Shown here piece after piece: positions 6,203 to 8,922 of a stretch of DNA of 8,922 nucleotides (positions within the stretch are counted from its first letter, which is position 1; every line of letters begins with the position of its first letter). The translations under genes were made by a program, and so were the position numbers. This DNA comes from Oligosphaeraceae bacterium (GTDB lineage Bacteria > Verrucomicrobiota > Lentisphaeria > Oligosphaerales > Oligosphaeraceae). Under the pieces are notes generated by a model. The model searched no databases and was not told the origin of the DNA. It saw nothing but the letters and a program-made list of their open reading frames with translations. The stretch spans positions 1 through 8,922 of the forward strand of contig JAAYYJ010000338.1 in assembly GCA_012515455.1 (NCBI GenBank), in the 5' to 3' direction.

Positions 6203-6208
6203 TTTTTT

Positions 6209-7357
6209 ATGTCAGAATTATTTGAGGGTATTACCTCCCTGACTTGGGGCAATATCTCCATGTTTGGCATCGGTCTGGCCTTGATTTGGGCCGCGATCAA
6301 AAAGCAGTACGAGCCCATGCTGTTGCTGCCGATTGGCTTTGGCATTATTCTGGCAAATTTTCCCGGCTCCGCCGCGGTTGGTGAGCATGGTGTGCTGACC
6401 TATCTGATGCAGCATGGCATCAGTAATGAATTGTTCCCGGTGCTGATCTTTGTGTCCATCGGGGCCATGATGGACTTCGGCCCCCTGCTCAGCCGCCCGA
6501 GCATGATCTGTTACGGCTTTGCGGCACAGTTTGGCATTATCGTCACTATGGTCATCGCCCGGATGCTGGGATTCGACTTGGGCGCCGCAACCGCGATTGG
6601 CAATATCGGTGCCGCTGACGGTCCCATGGCCATCGTGGTCTCGGCCCGCCTGGCGCCCGAGCTGCTGGGGCCCATTTCCGTGGCTGCGTACTCGTATATG
6701 GCCCTGGTGCCGCTGATACAGCCGCCGGTCATCAAGCTGTTGACCACCAAGCATGAGCGTCGCATTCGCATGCCGTACCGTGGGGCCAACATCAGCCGCA
6801 CGACCAGGATAGTCTTCCCCATCTTAATCACCATAATCTCCTGTCTGATTGCGCCGATGTGCGCGGCTCTGATTGGCATGCTGATGTTCGGCAACCTGAT
6901 TCGCGAATGCGGGGTACTGGAAAAACTGTCCAAGGCGGCCCAGAACGAACTGGCCAGTTTGGTCACCCTGCTGCTGGGCATTACCATTGGCTCGACCATG
7001 ACGGCGGAGCGGTTCATGACCCGGGATACGCTGCTGATCATGCTGATGGGACTGGTCGCCTTTGTCTTCGACACTGCCGGCGGGGTTCTCTATGCGAAGT
7101 GTGTCAATCTCTTTGCCAAGGAGAAAGTCAATCCGATGATCGGTGCGGCCGGTATTTCCGCCTTCCCGATGTCAGCTCGGGTGATTCAGAAAATGGCGCA
7201 GGATGACGACCCCGCCAATATTATTCTTCCTTATTCGATTGCCTCCAATGTCTCGGGACAGATCGGCTCGGTCTTTGTCGGCGGGTTGCTGCTGGCAGTC
7301 GCCACCTGGATGATCGCCAATGGTATGGACCTGCCGGTGCCGGTACTGCTGAAATAA
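6209..7357 (+). CDS. Sodium ion-translocating decarboxylase, beta subunit (OadB/MmdB/GcdB family)
   Basis: This 382-residue polytopic protein belongs to the membrane subunit that couples decarboxylation of a carboxybiotin carrier to sodium export. The signatures are very clear: IGNIGAADGPMAIVVSARLAPELLG and then AYSYMALVPLIQPPVIKLLTT. D137 matches the essential D203 of the Klebsiella oxaloacetate decarboxylase, and Y163 falls exactly 26 residues later, as Y229 does. N308, G312, S317 and R324 in NPMIGAAGISAFPMSAR match N373, G377, S382 and R389, so the subunit looks functional. The substrate (oxaloacetate, methylmalonyl-CoA, glutaconyl-CoA or malonate) cannot be told from the beta subunit. No carboxyltransferase, biotin-carrier or gamma/delta gene lies beside it, which is unusual. 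An antiporter gene follows on the same strand after 157 bases. Confidence 0.95.
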   Translation: MSELFEGITSLTWGNISMFGIGLALIWAAIKKQYEPMLLLPIGFGIILANFPGSAAVGEHGVLTYLMQHGISNELFPVLIFVSIGAMMDFGPLLSRPSMICYGFAAQFGIIVTMVIARMLGFDLGAATAIGNIGAADGPMAIVVSARLAPELLGPISVAAYSYMALVPLIQPPVIKLLTTKHERRIRMPYRGANISRTTRIVFPILITIISCLIAPMCAALIGMLMFGNLIRECGVLEKLSKAAQNELASLVTLLLGITIGSTMTAERFMTRDTLLIMLMGLVAFVFDTAGGVLYAKCVNLFAKEKVNPMIGAAGISAFPMSARVIQKMAQDDDPANIILPYSIASNVSGQIGSVFVGGLLLAVATWMIANGMDLPVPVLLK

Positions 7358-7514
7358 TTCCCGGCGTATGCCGCACCGGCGCGGGTGCCGGCCAGGCGGG
7401 GCAGGAACCCTGGTCTGCACCGACTGGGGGAACCAAGCGAGGAGAGCACTGCACTGTCCGGGAGATGCTTTATTGTCGGGATTACGGAAAAATGATTGAA
7501 ACTGGTCGCAAACA
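7358..7514 (+). other. Spacer between decarboxylase subunit and antiporter genes
   Basis: This 157-base gap is GC-rich. CGGC-GTAT-GCCG (7362-7373) and a larger stem GCCGCACC/GGTGCCGGC (7370-7377 with 7384-7392, one bulged base) overlap and exclude each other. Neither is followed by a T-run, so an intrinsic terminator is doubtful and co-transcription with the antiporter is possible. No clear promoter is visible. Confidence 0.45.
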
Positions 7515-7524
7515 ATGTCTTTAG
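7492..7524 (+). CDS. Possible 10-codon leader peptide overlapping the antiporter start
   Basis: ATG at 7492 opens a frame of ten codons (MIETGRKQCL) that ends in TAG at 7522-7524, ten bases inside the antiporter gene. The antiporter has no visible Shine-Dalgarno sequence, so translation could be coupled to termination of this short frame. Its own ribosome site is weak (GGA at 7486-7488). This is a suggestion only; the frame may be chance. Confidence 0.2.
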   Translation: MIETGRKQCL

Positions 7525-8922
7525 CGGTTATTCTAGCTTTTTCGACGACCGTGGTGTTGCTTTGCCTGCTGTCGAGCAAAGTGTCTTCCTGGTTGAATAT
7601 GCCTACCCTGCTGCTGTTTCTCGGGGTGGGGATGCTGTCTGGCTCGGAGGGCTTTGGCGGATTTGCCTTCACCAATGCCCAGACGGCCAACTACATCGGC
7701 TCGGTGGCCATGGCATTCATACTGTTTTCCGGCGGTTTTGACACCCGCTGGAAATCAGTCCGGCAGGTGTTGCTTATCGGCGGTCTTCTCTCCAGTCTGG
7801 GAGTACTGCTGACGGCTTTGTGCGTGGGGCTTTTTGCCTGGTTTTTTCTGGGCTGGCTGTGGCCTGAGAACAACCCCTCTCTGGCCTGGTGCTTGCTGCT
7901 GGGATCGATCATCTCCTCCACTGATGCCGCGGCCGTATTTTCGATTCTGCGCTCGCGCAAGGTCAGTCTCAGCGGCAAATTACAGCCGCTGCTGGAATTT
8001 GAATCCGGCAGCAACGACCCGATGGCCGCTTTTCTGACGGTCTTCATGGTCGGCATCGTAACGGCCGAGAATACCAGCGGCGGCACGGTGCCACTGTTGC
8101 AATATTGCAATATTTTCCCGATGTTCCTGCTGAAAATGGTTCTTGGCATTGCCTGTGGTTGGGCGTTGGGAAAGGGCACGGTTTGGCTCTACAATAAAAT
8201 TGATTTTGAGTACGACGGGCTGTATTATGTCCTCGCCTTTGTCTGTGTGATGCTGACTTTTGCCAGCACGGAACTGATCCATGGCAACGGCTTTATGGCG
8301 GTCTATGTGGCAGGCATGGTCCTGGGGAACAGCAGGTTTATCTTCCATAACAGCATCGGCAAATTCTATGACGGCTTTGCCTGGCTGATGCAAGTCATCC
8401 TGTTCAGCATGCTGGGACTGCTCTCGTTTCCCAGTCAAATCTGGGAGATCAAATGGGCCGGCGGGGCGATCGCTGCGTTTTTGCTGCTCGTCGCCCGTCC
8501 AGTGGCGGTCTTTCTTTCTATGCTGCGCAGCAATTTCAGTCTCTCTGAGCGGGTGTTAGTCTCCTGGGTGGGTCTGCGCGGAGGCGCCCCGATTATGCTG
8601 GCTACCTTCCCGTTGCTGGCCAAGCTGAATGGCGGTGCACAGATGTTCCATATCGTTTTCTTTATCGTGCTCATCTCAGTTATGCTGCAGGGCATGACCA
8701 TTATGCCTTTGGCACGCTGGCTGAAGCTCGATATGCCGTTGCGGAACGACCCGCGGGTGCCGCTGTCTTTCGAGAATACCGGCACCATGGATGCCAGCAG
8801 CCGGGAGTTCTGGGTCGATGAACGCGCGGACCAAAAGACCTTGGCGGAGCTCGGGCTGCCCAAGGCCGCGCTGGTGATGCTGATCCGCCGGGACGATAAA
8901 TTTTTGATCCCTCAAGGTCCGA
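7515..8922 (+). CDS. CPA1-family cation/proton antiporter with RCK_C domain, CvrA/NhaP2-like (partial)
   Basis: The gene is cut by the right edge after 469 codons. Its membrane part (about residues 1-405) is rich in helices and has the CPA1 hallmarks: ILFSGGFDTRW, SIISSTDAAAVFSILRSRKV (T136-D137 in the unwound-helix region), LEFESGSNDPMAAFLT with the N167-D168 pair at the ion site, and SWVGLRGGAPIMLATFPLLA with R355. From about residue 430, FWVDERADQKTLAELGLPKA then LVMLIRRDDKFLIPQG begins an RCK_C (TrkA-C) regulatory domain, as in CvrA/NhaP2, which exchange K+ (or Na+) for H+. A role in K+ and pH balance in the inner membrane is likely. The ATG at 7515 is the only start codon in this frame after the stop at 7497-7499. 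No good ribosome binding site precedes it. Confidence 0.93.
   Translation, partial: MSLAVILAFSTTVVLLCLLSSKVSSWLNMPTLLLFLGVGMLSGSEGFGGFAFTNAQTANYIGSVAMAFILFSGGFDTRWKSVRQVLLIGGLLSSLGVLLTALCVGLFAWFFLGWLWPENNPSLAWCLLLGSIISSTDAAAVFSILRSRKVSLSGKLQPLLEFESGSNDPMAAFLTVFMVGIVTAENTSGGTVPLLQYCNIFPMFLLKMVLGIACGWALGKGTVWLYNKIDFEYDGLYYVLAFVCVMLTFASTELIHGNGFMAVYVAGMVLGNSRFIFHNSIGKFYDGFAWLMQVILFSMLGLLSFPSQIWEIKWAGGAIAAFLLLVARPVAVFLSMLRSNFSLSERVLVSWVGLRGGAPIMLATFPLLAKLNGGAQMFHIVFFIVLISVMLQGMTIMPLARWLKLDMPLRNDPRVPLSFENTGTMDASSREFWVDERADQKTLAELGLPKAALVMLIRRDDKFLIPQGP

Larger units (their letters stand above)
5641..6208. other. Divergent intergenic region with several GC-rich inverted repeats
   Basis: This 568-base spacer separates the fucosidase (minus) from the decarboxylase subunit (plus). 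Several frames are open on both strands, but none has a good ribosome binding site or recognisable protein, so I read it as non-coding. It holds overlapping hairpins at 5715-5741 and 5740-5759, a CAGCA-GGAA-TGCTG hairpin at 5789-5802, a CCCGG/CCGGG pair at 5859-5875 and a near-perfect palindrome at 5987-6001. The last 100 bases become AT-rich and hold the probable plus-strand promoter. I see no strong sigma-70-like promoter for the fucosidase. Confidence 0.6.

Noticed and set aside
7496..7741. 81-residue plus-strand frame starting at TTG
   Set aside because: It is out of frame with the antiporter, whose translation from 7515 shows continuous family motifs over the same bases.

Overview
This is a GC-rich bacterial window in two blocks. 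Block one (about 287-5640) is a minus-strand cluster for glycan breakdown. Block two (6209 to the right edge) is a plus-strand pair of ion-transport genes. The content suggests a fermentative, glycan-degrading member of the PVC group, perhaps Lentisphaerota/Victivallales or Kiritimatiellota. The clues are a GH29 fucosidase beside a sulfatase that resembles heparan N-sulfatase (SGSH), a large membrane protein with a pseudopilin-like tail of a kind common in PVC genomes, and a sodium-pumping decarboxylase beta subunit. This taxonomic guess rests on gene content only.

Layout, left to right. Bases 3-104 may hold the last codons of a plus-strand gene. Bases 105-293 are non-coding and contain a perfect 8-bp REP-like hairpin (212-230). 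Bases 294-551 are a tandem array of about 3.4 copies of a 77-bp unit. A small two-helix membrane protein (769 down to 287) starts with an excellent ribosome binding site and reads straight into that array. Then, on the minus strand, come the sulfatase (2226-892), a 645-residue membrane protein of unknown function (4280-2343) and the alpha-L-fucosidase (5640-4306). Transcription would run fucosidase, membrane protein, sulfatase, small membrane protein. The first two genes are only 25 bases apart.

A 568-base divergent spacer (5641-6208) holds several GC-rich inverted repeats and the likely promoter of the plus-strand genes. Next are a sodium-translocating decarboxylase beta subunit with all its known key residues (6209-7357) and, after 157 bases, a CPA1-type cation/proton antiporter with the start of an RCK_C domain. 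The antiporter is cut by the window end.

The fucosidase and sulfatase both lack signal peptides, so they probably act in the cytoplasm on imported sulfated, fucosylated oligosaccharides. The membrane protein encoded between them is the main unknown. The ion pair suggests sodium- and proton-based energetics alongside fermentation, but the decarboxylase's carboxyltransferase and biotin-carrier partners are not in the window. I did not find a clear-cut new multi-gene system. The least explained items are the membrane protein, the repeat array with the gene running into it, and the structured divergent spacer.
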